Source: Moritella sp. 24
Lineage (GTDB): Bacteria; Pseudomonadota; Gammaproteobacteria; Enterobacterales; Moritellaceae
Length of the DNA stretch: 64,000 bases
Reading direction: 5' to 3'
NCBI RefSeq assembly: GCF_018219155.1
Contig: NZ_CP056123.1
Span: 3,295,505-3,359,504 of the forward strand
Of this stretch, positions 1 to 8,720 are shown one piece after another (the first letter of the stretch is position 1; each line of letters starts with the position of its first letter). A program made the position numbers and the translations under genes. The notes beneath the pieces were generated by a model. That model was given only the letters and a program-made list of their open reading frames with translations. It searched no databases and was not told where the DNA came from.

Positions 1-779
1 CTGTTTCTCAAGCGACAGCCAGTAACGGGTTTGGTGTGCAATTTATCCCACGCGTTGGTGACGAAGTATTAATTAACTTTATTGATGGCGACCCTGACCG
101 CCCTGTTGTTTGTGGGTCTATCTACACAGGGAAAAATAAACCGCCCTACAGCGCTGCGACACAATCAGGCATCAAAACCAGAAGTACACCAAAAGGCAAT
201 GCCAGTACAGCCAATGAACTCAGATTCGAAGACAAAAAAGACAAAGAAGAGATCTTTTTACAAGCCGAAAAAGATCTGACCATCAATGTAAAACAAAACA
301 GCAAACAAACCGTCACTGGCACATCGTTATTAACCGTCAAGAAAACAATAAACATCAGCAGTAAAGAAGCTACAAGTCTTGAAAGTAAAGATGCCTTATC
401 AACTAAATCGGCAAAAGACACCAGTATCTCATCTGATGCAAACATCAGCCTCGATGCAGGTAAGAAAGCCAATATCAGTGCAACTTCTGCAATCAAAATT
501 GATGGCCAAACGATTGAGCTAAAAGGCAAGACAAAAATAAAGCTCTCAGTCGGTGGCAGTAGTATCGAAATCAGCCCTAGCGGCGTAAAAATAGCAGGAC
601 CACAAATAGCCATCGACGGACAAGGTAGCGCCACCCTCAAAGCAACTATCGTCACTGTCGAAAGCAAGGCGAAAACAGACATCAAAGGCGCACTTGTCGG
701 TATTAATGGCAGTGCAATGACACAGGTAAAAGCAGGTGCCATGGTTCAAATACAAGGCGCAATAGCGAAGGTAAACTAA
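1..779 (+). CDS. vgrG: VgrG spike protein, 3' part (TssI)
   Basis: This is the C-terminal part of the T6SS spike protein, which trimerises on top of the Hcp tube and is tipped by PAAR. The frame is already open at base 3 and has no start, so the gene begins upstream of the window. The first visible residues (ASNGFGVQFIPRVGDEVLI) match the conserved gp5/OB-fold junction of VgrG. They are followed by DGDPDRPVVCGSIY and then a repetitive Thr/Ser/Ile/Lys-rich beta-helix of about 170 residues, typical of the VgrG needle. The protein ends in this helix, so no C-terminal toxin domain is fused. The stop overlaps the next start (TAATG), which indicates translational coupling. Confidence 0.93.
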   Translation, partial: VSQATASNGFGVQFIPRVGDEVLINFIDGDPDRPVVCGSIYTGKNKPPYSAATQSGIKTRSTPKGNASTANELRFEDKKDKEEIFLQAEKDLTINVKQNSKQTVTGTSLLTVKKTINISSKEATSLESKDALSTKSAKDTSISSDANISLDAGKKANISATSAIKIDGQTIELKGKTKIKLSVGGSSIEISPSGVKIAGPQIAIDGQGSATLKATIVTVESKAKTDIKGALVGINGSAMTQVKAGAMVQIQGAIAKVN

Positions 780-1348
780 TGCATTATTTAAAGATCCCAC
801 ATCAACATGCACAAGATATTTTATCTTTGTATGAAGCAAGTGATGAGATAACAGCACTCGCAGAGCAGCATCAGACACCCGCAGCAGTCATCGAGGTGGC
901 GATTGCTGCTGAACTCTTTGCTGATACCGCTTTATTCCTTGCGCACGCATTACCAGTCAGAGAAGCAATTTGGTGGGCATGTTGCTGTGCAAGTCAACGT
1001 AATGACTGGAACGAAGATGAAGCGAATGCGATCCGCTCGGCTAAGGCATGGGTGCATGAACCCGATGAAACTGCACGTCGATTTGCCGAAGACATGGCAA
1101 AAAAAGCAGACTTACAAACCGGAGCTGGTTGGGTTGCTCAGGCAGCATTCTGGAGTGGTGGTAGCATGACAGCACCGAATGAACCTATCGTTCAACCGCC
1201 TGAATACTTATATTCACAAGCCGTCGCAGGCGCAGTTAACTTAATCGCGGCCCTACCCGATGGCGAACATGCCACAGAGCGATATGAACACTATTTTAAA
1301 CTTGGATTACATATTGCCCAAGGTGGCAATGGTAAGTTAGGAGAATAA
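779..1348 (+). CDS. DUF6931-like protein between VgrG and PAAR
   Basis: This 189-aa soluble protein has no signal peptide and no membrane segment. It is rich in Ala and Trp and largely helical, with a conserved-looking core (EAIWWACCC, then KAWVHEPDETARRFAEDMA, then AAFWSGGSM). I recognise it as resembling the uncharacterised DUF6931 family found beside VgrG and PAAR genes; that assignment is from memory. Its start overlaps the vgrG stop by one base, and the PAAR gene follows after one base, so all three are probably co-translated. The position suits an adaptor, chaperone or spike-loading factor, but a function cannot be read from the sequence. It lacks obvious toxin motifs. Confidence 0.75.
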   Translation: MHYLKIPHQHAQDILSLYEASDEITALAEQHQTPAAVIEVAIAAELFADTALFLAHALPVREAIWWACCCASQRNDWNEDEANAIRSAKAWVHEPDETARRFAEDMAKKADLQTGAGWVAQAAFWSGGSMTAPNEPIVQPPEYLYSQAVAGAVNLIAALPDGEHATERYEHYFKLGLHIAQGGNGKLGE

Positions 1349-1349
1349 T

Positions 1350-1646
1350 ATGTTACCAGCAGCACGCGCGACCGACATGCATGTATGTCCAATGCAAACC
1401 CCGGCACTAGTACCAATCCCACATGTTGGCGGGCCGCTGCTTCCCCTACCGACAACAGTATTAATTGGTAATTTACCCGCTGCAACCGTAGGGCAAATAT
1501 GTATGTGCGTGGGACCTCCAGACAGTGTAGTAAAAGGCAGCGCAACCGTCTTAGTTAACAGTAAACCCGCGGCAAGAATGGGCGATACAACAGCACACGG
1601 AGGCACCATTATCATGGGGATGCCAACCGTGTTAATTGGTGGATAA
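1350..1646 (+). CDS. PAAR-domain spike tip protein
   Basis: This 98-aa protein is a stand-alone PAAR domain. It has the N-terminal PAAR-like start (MLPAARATDMHVCPM), glycine/proline turns, metal-ligand candidates His and Cys (H11, C13, and the CMC near residue 50) and a closing GDTTAHGG...GMPTVLIGG repeat. PAAR proteins form a zinc-bound cone that sharpens the VgrG tip and carries effectors. A clear Shine-Dalgarno (AGGAG) lies 6 nt before the ATG. No effector domain is fused, so any cargo must bind non-covalently or through VgrG. It is the last gene of the vgrG unit and ends at a hairpin shared with the converging kinase gene. Confidence 0.93.
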   Translation: MLPAARATDMHVCPMQTPALVPIPHVGGPLLPLPTTVLIGNLPAATVGQICMCVGPPDSVVKGSATVLVNSKPAARMGDTTAHGGTIIMGMPTVLIGG

Positions 1647-1650
1647 TTTT

Positions 1651-1672
1651 AAGCCTAATCGATATTAGGCTT
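1651..1672. terminator. Bidirectional hairpin between PAAR and kinase genes
   Basis: A perfect 9-bp stem (AAGCCTAAT with ATTAGGCTT) has a 4-nt loop and short T/A runs on both sides. It lies just after the PAAR stop and contains the last codons and stop of the convergent kinase gene, so it can terminate both transcripts. Confidence 0.75.
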
Positions 1673-2317
1673 ATCTTTCATTTTTGTCAGCCAATTAAGC
1701 CAGCGTGTTAATAACCGCTGTTCCTGTACGCTCAAATCCGAATTATACAACTGTAATAACCACTGATAAAAAGCATACCAATCATCCTCTGGCATAACGA
1801 TGTGCGACTGTTCATAACGATCTACAGAGCAAAATCCGGGCGTCACCTGCCACGATGACAAATTCGATAATGTCGCACCTAACGGTAGTGCAGAGCCACA
1901 ATCAATTAACGATATTTCACCCTTATCAGCATTATAAATAACATTCGATGGTTTAATATCGCCATGCACCCAACCTTGCGCATGCATCGCCATAATCGCC
2001 CGCACTATTTGTGGTATCAGTGGCAAAAATTCACTTATTTGATGCACAGTGAAGGAGAGTAATGACTCTCCCTCAATAAATGGCAGTAATAATAAATGTT
2101 CCGCCTCAAAATACGCTAAAGCAGGGCGAATATAATATGAATGGCAATGTGATAAACAGCGCCACTCTCGCTCTATAGCGAGGGGTTCAGCCTGCTTCAG
2201 CACCCTATAATCTGATACTGAAGCAAATTGGTTATCTCGAACTAACCATGTCGTCGACGACAGTAACTTGATCACTGTGAAACGAGAAGCCAGTCGACCG
2301 TTTATCACGTCCACCAT
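1655..2317 (-). CDS. Small Ser/Thr protein kinase of the T6SS operon
   Basis: This 220-aa compact Hanks-type kinase domain shows the catalytic loop HGDIKPSN (H118, D120, N125), a lysine in the position of the ATP-anchoring Lys (K41) and the Mg-binding Asp in IDCG (D139, in place of DFG). It has no transmembrane segment or sensor domain, so it is shorter than the membrane kinase PpkA. Being last in the T6SS operon together with an FHA gene suggests threonine-phosphorylation control of assembly. The ATG sits only 3 nt after the tssM stop, and the Shine-Dalgarno-like AAAGG abuts it, so the GTG at codon 4 is a possible alternative start. Confidence 0.85.
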   Translation of the reverse strand: MVDVINGRLASRFTVIKLLSSTTWLVRDNQFASVSDYRVLKQAEPLAIEREWRCLSHCHSYYIRPALAYFEAEHLLLLPFIEGESLLSFTVHQISEFLPLIPQIVRAIMAMHAQGWVHGDIKPSNVIYNADKGEISLIDCGSALPLGATLSNLSSWQVTPGFCSVDRYEQSHIVMPEDDWYAFYQWLLQLYNSDLSVQEQRLLTRWLNWLTKMKDKPNID

Positions 2318-2320
2318 CCT

Positions 2321-5300
2321 TTATAAACGCACAGGTAAGCTAAAGCGAGTAAACAAATACTTATCAAAGATTTGATTACTGCCCTTTAGGCTGTATTGCA
2401 AGACGATATCTTCATTATTAAGTTTGTAGGTTAACTTCTTAATGCGTCGGTCACCCGTTGCACTTGTACGTCCATCAAACAAAGCTCTAAACAGTGCCCA
2501 TTGTCCTGAATATGATTTACTGGCAACACGATTCTCACCACTGAAGAAATTAACCGACATGTAATCATCTTCACCAATCGATGGCCATGCAATGCTTTGC
2601 CATAATCGAGGACCATGGCGATATGAAAATATATTTTCCGTTTCCATGATGTTAAATTGCGTGACAGAGGTACTCATCGAACTCGCTTTTAACTTCAACG
2701 TCATTGCCAGTTCTTGTCCCGAAGCACCAAAGAACAACTCTCTAATCGTTTTTGCTTGCTTAAGCTGCTGTAAACTCTTCGTATTAATGGGCAGTTTTTC
2801 GCCATCAAATTCAGCCAGCTTTAACGTACCATTATCCCAATACGTGAAGGGATGAAGCACTTCACTCACGAACTTATCGATACGACCTTCAGGCTTGAAC
2901 ATCAATGCAAAATCATCAATAGCAACTTCGCCACGTCCTGTTAACAAGAACGGAAAACGTCCTTCAACCGCCTGACGATAAAACCCATGAACTTGCTCTT
3001 TCCATTGCTGATTAACGTGATCAGCACTGCCGTTGATCACACGCTTCCATGACTGCGCATACAAAGATTTGATCCAACTTGCCACTTGATTTGGCGAGCG
3101 ACTTGATTGTCGACGGAAATTAACCAGTACATCTTGGCTACCTGTCGCATGTGCTTGTGCATACTGATATAGCGCTCGACTTGGATCACCACTTGATAAC
3201 GCTGTATCAAAATACGCATTTAATTGATCTAACTCAGCCATCAATTCATCTACAGGTGTCGTTTTACCTTTGCTCACCATGAATGTTGAATAAGGATTAA
3301 ACGCCTCATTAACAACATATGAAGGTTGTAAACGTAATAGCTTATCGCCCGCAAGACGATTAACTCTTTCAACTTTCTTCAATACCGAGGCCGCTTTTTT
3401 CAAACCTAATTGACCGACAACCTTCGCATCAGGTGCATCTTCTGCTTGTTTCGCAAGCGTGGTATTCACAACAAGCGCATCAAGCACATCAATAATCGGA
3501 CTATTCGCAGGTGAACGCGCTGTCTTAACCGCATAAGCAAGGTCATCAATCGAATCAAATTGCTTCACTTCGATGTTGTTAATCAGCTCTTTCCACTGAT
3601 ATACATAATCGGCATAATACAAACGCTGGACCTTCTTGCTCAACTCCGCAAGCTCAGAAATAGATCCGCCCGACATATCTCCTTGAATGCTTTTAAATTC
3701 ATTCAATTGTTTTTTAAGCAAACTTGATTTCGCACTCAAATCGATATTAGCCTGCCCCTGACGCGTAAATAACTCAGGTAATAAATAACCGTTAAACCCC
3801 GTTTTGAATTGAAATAACACATCAAACTTATCCCCTAATTGGCGACGTGTATCAACGCGATTACGGTATTCAGGTAATGACTTGATGCGAGTGTAGATCA
3901 AACGTTCTGGTGATAAGCCCTCTAAATTTTGCTTTGCAACCGAAATTAAATCATCACTCTGAACAAGTACTTGCTCATAATCACTATTAAATAAATCTTC
4001 CATTAACAAGGTTAAGGTTTCAATATTATCTAATGAGATATCGCCTTGCTCGTTGAGTGTTTCAACCAAATAAGCCAATAACTCAGTCGTGTCGAGACGT
4101 TGCTTATCAAATAGCATTTGATAATAACGCAACACTTCAAATATCTTACTCGAATTACCTAGGTTAACGTACACGTACAGTTCGCTGCTGAGTACTTCAG
4201 CCAATTGAGGTAGCAAGAACATCTGTAATTGATCTTCATAGCTCGAGTAGATCTGCGCCGTCGTTTTAGGCTGATTAATACTGATACGTTGATACAAAGG
4301 CGTTGGTTTACGCCCTTCTTCAACAACCAAACGTAATTCATTTAATACCGGAATAATGTCTTCAAAACCAACATTAGTATTGCGTAATCGTTCCATATTA
4401 TGCTGATACAGGGTTAATTGAGTGACAGCATGGTTGCGGTAATCTTCATCTTTATTCCAGTTATCGCGTAGCAATAAACCAAGCACGACAATCACCCCGA
4501 TAAAGCCAAGCATCATCGACGTTCGTGAAACAAGATAGCTATAATGGCGCAGTTGATTGACACCAACAAGGCTCGATTCAGGTAAGACACTCTGCTGTAA
4601 TACGGCAGTTGAAAATAACTGCTTACGGCCAGATGACTGTACTCGTGTCGAATTTGCATTAAAGGCACTGTTACTCGCAACAAGTTGAGTAAGTAAGTCA
4701 TGACTGTTGCCATTTTGCTGTGTCGAGCATAAATACATGCCCCTTAACCACACAATGTCTCGAACCCGATTTTCACGACTAATCCCTTCTAAGAACTCGC
4801 TGACTTGCTCAAAGAAAAGACGTAATTGATATGGCAGTGCAACAACAGAGTGCGCATCTTCTTGACGTGTTTCTCGTAATGATTGAAATTGCTGCTGAGC
4901 TAACACATCGAGTAATTGCTGACATTCCAGTTCAAACATACTGGTTTCAAATCGGTGATCATCAGTGTTTGGGAATGTTATCCCCAAAGGTCGGTCGATA
5001 TCGCAGCCTGAGTTACTCGAGAAAAATTCAACAAAGTCGGTAATCGAATCTGCCTTCGTGAATAATGTATAAACAGGCAATGGGAGCCCACAATGTTCAC
5101 CGAGAGTTAAAATAGCATCTTGTAAATTTGAGCTAAGGGATAAACGTTCTTTTTTATCTCCTGTTAACAATCGCTCACAGCTAATCGCCGCCAGTACACC
5201 ATTAATGGCTTGGCGAGGTCGGTATTTCATTAATTGCTGTGCAAACACACGCCACAACGCATCATCAATGCCGTCACGGTCAAATAAACGATGGCCAACT

Positions 5301-5779
5301 TCAATCACCACCATGTTTTCATTACTCCAAAATCGCATATATTGTGATGTTTCACTTTTATCACGATCTCGATAGTTCACTGGTTCTAGATTATTTTGAT
5401 GCAGTAAGCTACTTTTAGCGTCATTTTCACCGCCAATAACAACATACCAAGGCAACTCATATAAGCTACGTAGCTTACTGCCCTTGTGCCCTTTTAGCTT
5501 TTTAACCGCTGATTTAAACAATGAGTTAATTATTTTCACATCTTGTTTAAATAAGATAACTTGCTCATGCACTGCTGACTTTTCTTCTCGAAAGTGCTGC
5601 CAAACCGCAATGATGAGAGCAACCACAATCAAACATCCACCAACAATAGCAACCACAAGTTTTAATAATTCATCACCTTCATCTGAGGCCGGGAGATATA
5701 CCCAGCTCAATCCGGTACAAATCAATAACGCTAACGCGATAAGCAAGCACGCTATTTTTAATGTTATTTTTTTCATCAT
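2321..5779 (-). CDS. tssM: TssM (IcmF) inner-membrane T6SS protein
   Basis: This 1152-aa protein matches TssM in length and layout: two N-terminal membrane helices (about 5-30 and 40-62), a cytoplasmic NTPase-like domain, a third helix (about 418-440) and a large periplasmic domain ending in a beta-rich IcmF C-terminal region. With TssL and TssJ it forms the trans-envelope complex. The expected P-loop is present in altered form at 116-123 (GGENDAKS), with Ala in place of the last Gly, so nucleotide binding is doubtful. The start overlaps the tssL stop in an ATGA arrangement, showing coupling. Confidence 0.95.
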   Translation of the reverse strand: MMKKITLKIACLLIALALLICTGLSWVYLPASDEGDELLKLVVAIVGGCLIVVALIIAVWQHFREEKSAVHEQVILFKQDVKIINSLFKSAVKKLKGHKGSKLRSLYELPWYVVIGGENDAKSSLLHQNNLEPVNYRDRDKSETSQYMRFWSNENMVVIEVGHRLFDRDGIDDALWRVFAQQLMKYRPRQAINGVLAAISCERLLTGDKKERLSLSSNLQDAILTLGEHCGLPLPVYTLFTKADSITDFVEFFSSNSGCDIDRPLGITFPNTDDHRFETSMFELECQQLLDVLAQQQFQSLRETRQEDAHSVVALPYQLRLFFEQVSEFLEGISRENRVRDIVWLRGMYLCSTQQNGNSHDLLTQLVASNSAFNANSTRVQSSGRKQLFSTAVLQQSVLPESSLVGVNQLRHYSYLVSRTSMMLGFIGVIVVLGLLLRDNWNKDEDYRNHAVTQLTLYQHNMERLRNTNVGFEDIIPVLNELRLVVEEGRKPTPLYQRISINQPKTTAQIYSSYEDQLQMFLLPQLAEVLSSELYVYVNLGNSSKIFEVLRYYQMLFDKQRLDTTELLAYLVETLNEQGDISLDNIETLTLLMEDLFNSDYEQVLVQSDDLISVAKQNLEGLSPERLIYTRIKSLPEYRNRVDTRRQLGDKFDVLFQFKTGFNGYLLPELFTRQGQANIDLSAKSSLLKKQLNEFKSIQGDMSGGSISELAELSKKVQRLYYADYVYQWKELINNIEVKQFDSIDDLAYAVKTARSPANSPIIDVLDALVVNTTLAKQAEDAPDAKVVGQLGLKKAASVLKKVERVNRLAGDKLLRLQPSYVVNEAFNPYSTFMVSKGKTTPVDELMAELDQLNAYFDTALSSGDPSRALYQYAQAHATGSQDVLVNFRRQSSRSPNQVASWIKSLYAQSWKRVINGSADHVNQQWKEQVHGFYRQAVEGRFPFLLTGRGEVAIDDFALMFKPEGRIDKFVSEVLHPFTYWDNGTLKLAEFDGEKLPINTKSLQQLKQAKTIRELFFGASGQELAMTLKLKASSMSTSVTQFNIMETENIFSYRHGPRLWQSIAWPSIGEDDYMSVNFFSGENRVASKSYSGQWALFRALFDGRTSATGDRRIKKLTYKLNNEDIVLQYSLKGSNQIFDKYLFTRFSLPVRL

Positions 5780-6924
5780 TTATCATCAACCTTATTACTG
5801 CGGCGTATTACTGCATTTAATCCAAAGCGCGCATTTATTTCATTTTTCAACAGTTTCGCTTTTGCTAAGTCACTATTATTCGGGATCAGTAATTCCACAC
5901 CAGTTGGTACTTCGTTTAGCTCCACTTTATAACCAATGGCCTCGATGTCTTTTTCTAACCGTGTTGCGCTGGCTTTTGTCGCAAAATTCGCAATCACGAT
6001 ATTCCATGAGATCGTATCGATAAACGCAGTCGGTTTTACATCCTCAGGTTCTTCAGCTTCAATACCTAAGTCTTCGAGTGTGCTGGTATAAATCAAATCA
6101 TTGTTATTGGTGCTATTAATAAAACCAGCCATATTCAGTGAGCTAAATGCGATTAAAGTTGATTGACTGCGTTGGTCATACCAAAATTCAGAAAAACAAT
6201 ACGTACTGATAATCAGTAGTACGCCAATCCAAGATAATTTAGCCGCACTAATAAACCGCCAAGGAGTGGTCGCTTCCGGCATCACAATAGGTGTCGGGGG
6301 TTCGAGTATGGATTCACTGCGGTAGTGTCGGATCGTGCTGTAAAGTTCAGACTGCAGTTCATTCATTTTTTGTCGATTATCATGACGATACTTACCTAAA
6401 AAACCGAGCATAATTAATACGTATTGCAGCTCTAAAAAGTCCACCAGCTTTGCAGGTTGACGACTTGCTTGTTCAAGCAGTTGGAAAAAGACCTCACCAC
6501 CATCACGTTGACTAAATACCTTACTGAGTAGTGAGTGATTTTCCCAACGAGCCACTTCGCCCCACGAGGTATACAAAATCAATTCATCAAACGCCGCACA
6601 TAATATAAAGCAGACCTTTTCAATCACACTCGGATGATAATCTAAAAACAGCCCTTTACGTTTAAAGTCAGCAATGCCATCCAACAATTGTTGACGAAAG
6701 GCATTGATGTCTAAAGGGGAAGTTTGTCTGTCTACACAGGCCAAAATACCCAGCAATTCACTGCATTCTTTTAAGAGGGGGTTGTTATAATTCGCTAATT
6801 GAGCGATTAACTTTTCCGAGCCTTTTAAATCAAGTTGCACTTCATTACTGACTTTCTTGGCTTTACGCGGACTATTAGTACGACGAATGGAAATTGTCGG
6901 TTGTTCATTAAATAATGATGTCAT
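5776..6924 (-). CDS. tssL: TssL (DotU) with a SPOR-like C-terminal domain
   Basis: TssL is the 382-aa inner-membrane partner of TssM. It has an N-terminal proline- and basic-rich tail, a helical DotU domain (about 35-205, with the typical FDELILYTSWG), one membrane helix (about 230-249) and a periplasmic extension. The final 75 residues (about 304-378, starting ISWNIVIANFATKASATRLE) resemble a SPOR peptidoglycan-binding fold in their beta-alpha-beta-beta pattern. That would anchor the complex to denuded glycan. Many TssL proteins lack such an extension or carry an OmpA-like one. The SPOR call is by eye. Confidence 0.93.
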   Translation of the reverse strand: MTSLFNEQPTISIRRTNSPRKAKKVSNEVQLDLKGSEKLIAQLANYNNPLLKECSELLGILACVDRQTSPLDINAFRQQLLDGIADFKRKGLFLDYHPSVIEKVCFILCAAFDELILYTSWGEVARWENHSLLSKVFSQRDGGEVFFQLLEQASRQPAKLVDFLELQYVLIMLGFLGKYRHDNRQKMNELQSELYSTIRHYRSESILEPPTPIVMPEATTPWRFISAAKLSWIGVLLIISTYCFSEFWYDQRSQSTLIAFSSLNMAGFINSTNNNDLIYTSTLEDLGIEAEEPEDVKPTAFIDTISWNIVIANFATKASATRLEKDIEAIGYKVELNEVPTGVELLIPNNSDLAKAKLLKNEINARFGLNAVIRRSNKVDDK

Positions 6925-6932
6925 CGCGCCCC

Positions 6933-8255
6933 CTAACGAATTACGTACAATTCAATATCAACATCGCCAATGCGATTATCGACATGTAATGCAATTGGTT
7001 CGTCTTTCTTCACCAGTTGTTGCCACAAGTCAGATTGCGTATCTAACTCGAAATAAGCCACATCAGTACGTGATTTCAGTTCAGATGGTGCAATAGGCAA
7101 TGCGCGTACTGGCACTCCAGATAAGGCGTTACGCACAAGATCAGCAACCATGCTGTTCCCAGCCAATTTAACCGCGAGCGGAAATTGTTTGCTTAACTGC
7201 ACTGCGCCTAACGGTGACGAGACAACCAAAATAAAACGTCCCGCATTATAAAGACTGGAATCCTGAACTAGCGTTCGTAGTAAACGACGTTTATCAAATA
7301 AGCTCTTATCCCAAACTAATGTCGTCACACTATCAAGTTGAACTTCACGTAGCAGCACACGCATATCAGCAAACAAAGTCGAAAATAGGTGATATAAGTG
7401 GCCATTGTTCCAGCTGTCATATTCCTTCGGCATCTGAGTATCTAACCCCTGCATTTCACCTGCCATCGACATACATGTTTGATAAATTTCTTGCGGTGAT
7501 GTTGTGCCACTATCAAGCCAATATTTAATCGTCGGTAACCAACGCCCCAACGCCTGTAACCATAAATAATCACGGATTAAGGCTTGGTAGCTTTTGTTAA
7601 CAGAGTCAACCTGTAGACGCTGTGAGATAGTGTTTGCACGGTATTTCATCTGTGCATACAGATCGTTCACGTTATCTTTTAAATATTCAGACACCGTAAA
7701 GTAAAGTGACATAGGGATAAACGCACGATTTAGCTCAATACCACCATCAGACTTATGTTCCGTAATATGTGCAATCGGGATTTGGGTATAATCTTGTAAC
7801 TCGTCGCCTTCAAGCTTGAGTACGATATTCAAGTCTGCTAGCTCTAATTGCAACGCATCGGCATTGTCTCGAGTCGTATCAAATACATCGTAATCAGTAC
7901 GGTGGTAACGGCGGTGTTGATCACCTTTATCACCCACATTCATCACACCAGAACGATAAATTGGCATCGCTAAATACACTAATTTATCAATCGCGCCTGC
8001 AGGAACATCAAGCGCTAATCCATTACGAATATCAAAAGGCGTGCCATCAGGAAAAATACCTTTCGCACGCTTGATCCCAACCTTGCCAATACTAACTAAT
8101 GAATAATCAAGTTCTAACTCAGCCAAGCCGTGGCGCATAGGATTCATCAGGCTACAATATTGTTTGGTGAACTCTTCAAGATAACGCTCTTGCTGCTGAA
8201 AGTGTTGCGGGCTTAAAAACATCCCTTCAGACCAAACTACTTTTTTCTTATCCAT
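6933..8255 (-). CDS. tssK: TssK baseplate-to-membrane adaptor
   Basis: This 440-aa protein begins with the TssK signature (KVVWSEGMFLSPQHFQQQERYLE) and has normal family length. TssK trimers connect the baseplate (TssF/G/E) to the cytoplasmic domains of TssL and TssM. Further family-like features include the basic middle helical region and the C-terminal head (about 320-440). It lies between tssJ and tssL with gaps of 2 and 8 nt, the usual J-K-L order. Confidence 0.95.
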   Translation of the reverse strand: MDKKKVVWSEGMFLSPQHFQQQERYLEEFTKQYCSLMNPMRHGLAELELDYSLVSIGKVGIKRAKGIFPDGTPFDIRNGLALDVPAGAIDKLVYLAMPIYRSGVMNVGDKGDQHRRYHRTDYDVFDTTRDNADALQLELADLNIVLKLEGDELQDYTQIPIAHITEHKSDGGIELNRAFIPMSLYFTVSEYLKDNVNDLYAQMKYRANTISQRLQVDSVNKSYQALIRDYLWLQALGRWLPTIKYWLDSGTTSPQEIYQTCMSMAGEMQGLDTQMPKEYDSWNNGHLYHLFSTLFADMRVLLREVQLDSVTTLVWDKSLFDKRRLLRTLVQDSSLYNAGRFILVVSSPLGAVQLSKQFPLAVKLAGNSMVADLVRNALSGVPVRALPIAPSELKSRTDVAYFELDTQSDLWQQLVKKDEPIALHVDNRIGDVDIELYVIR

Positions 8256-8257
8256 TA

Positions 8258-8719
8258 TTAATCCTCTTCGCCTGTCACGGTAATGTTTACGCCGTCAATA
8301 CTGATGTTTACAACAATCGGAAATCCAGATTGCACACTCAAAATTGCGGTACTCTTGGCTTCTCTATAATTAGAAAAAGCAGCCACCACACCAACATATT
8401 TAATTTCGCTGCTTTGTGGCAGCGCGACCTTGTGTGTCTCGCTCGGTAAGATACTGTCGAGCTGACGTTTCGATAATAAGCCCGCCTTTAATACGCCTTG
8501 ATCGTCACTATACAAATCAATAAAGTTCGCCTGCGTAAACGCATCACTGTCTGCCAGTTGATAGATTCGAATTTCAAGGGGTGACGCCAAGCCATTAATA
8601 TTAGGGTTGATGTTGTTTTCAGCCTCAATATTAACGACCACTTGCAATGGCTGTATCTCTCGCCAGCTGCAAGCATTCAAAAACAAAGTACAGATAAAAA
8701 AAACAAGCACTCGTTGCAT
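8258..8719 (-). CDS. tssJ: TssJ outer-membrane lipoprotein
   Basis: TssJ is a lipoprotein that binds the TssM periplasmic domain. I start it at the ATG at 8719: it follows the FHA stop by one base, is preceded by GGGAGA at 8-nt spacing, and gives a clean lipoprotein signal (MQRVLVFFICTLFLNAC, lipobox Cys about residue 17). A longer reading from 8761 would add 14 residues before the signal sequence and overlap the FHA gene, so it is unlikely. The mature part has the beta-sandwich pattern of TssJ (VVVNIEAENNINPN, PLEIRIYQL). Length is 153 aa. Confidence 0.92.
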   Translation of the reverse strand: MQRVLVFFICTLFLNACSWREIQPLQVVVNIEAENNINPNINGLASPLEIRIYQLADSDAFTQANFIDLYSDDQGVLKAGLLSKRQLDSILPSETHKVALPQSSEIKYVGVVAAFSNYREAKSTAILSVQSGFPIVVNISIDGVNITVTGEED

Positions 8720-8720
8720 A

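Noticed and set aside
146..742. Long minus-strand open frame inside vgrG
   Set aside because: It is the reverse of the repetitive VgrG beta-helix, has no ribosome site and shows no protein-like pattern beyond low-complexity hydrophobic residues.
5484..6023. 179-codon plus-strand frame over tssM and tssL
   Set aside because: It crosses two well-supported coupled genes and has no recognisable features.
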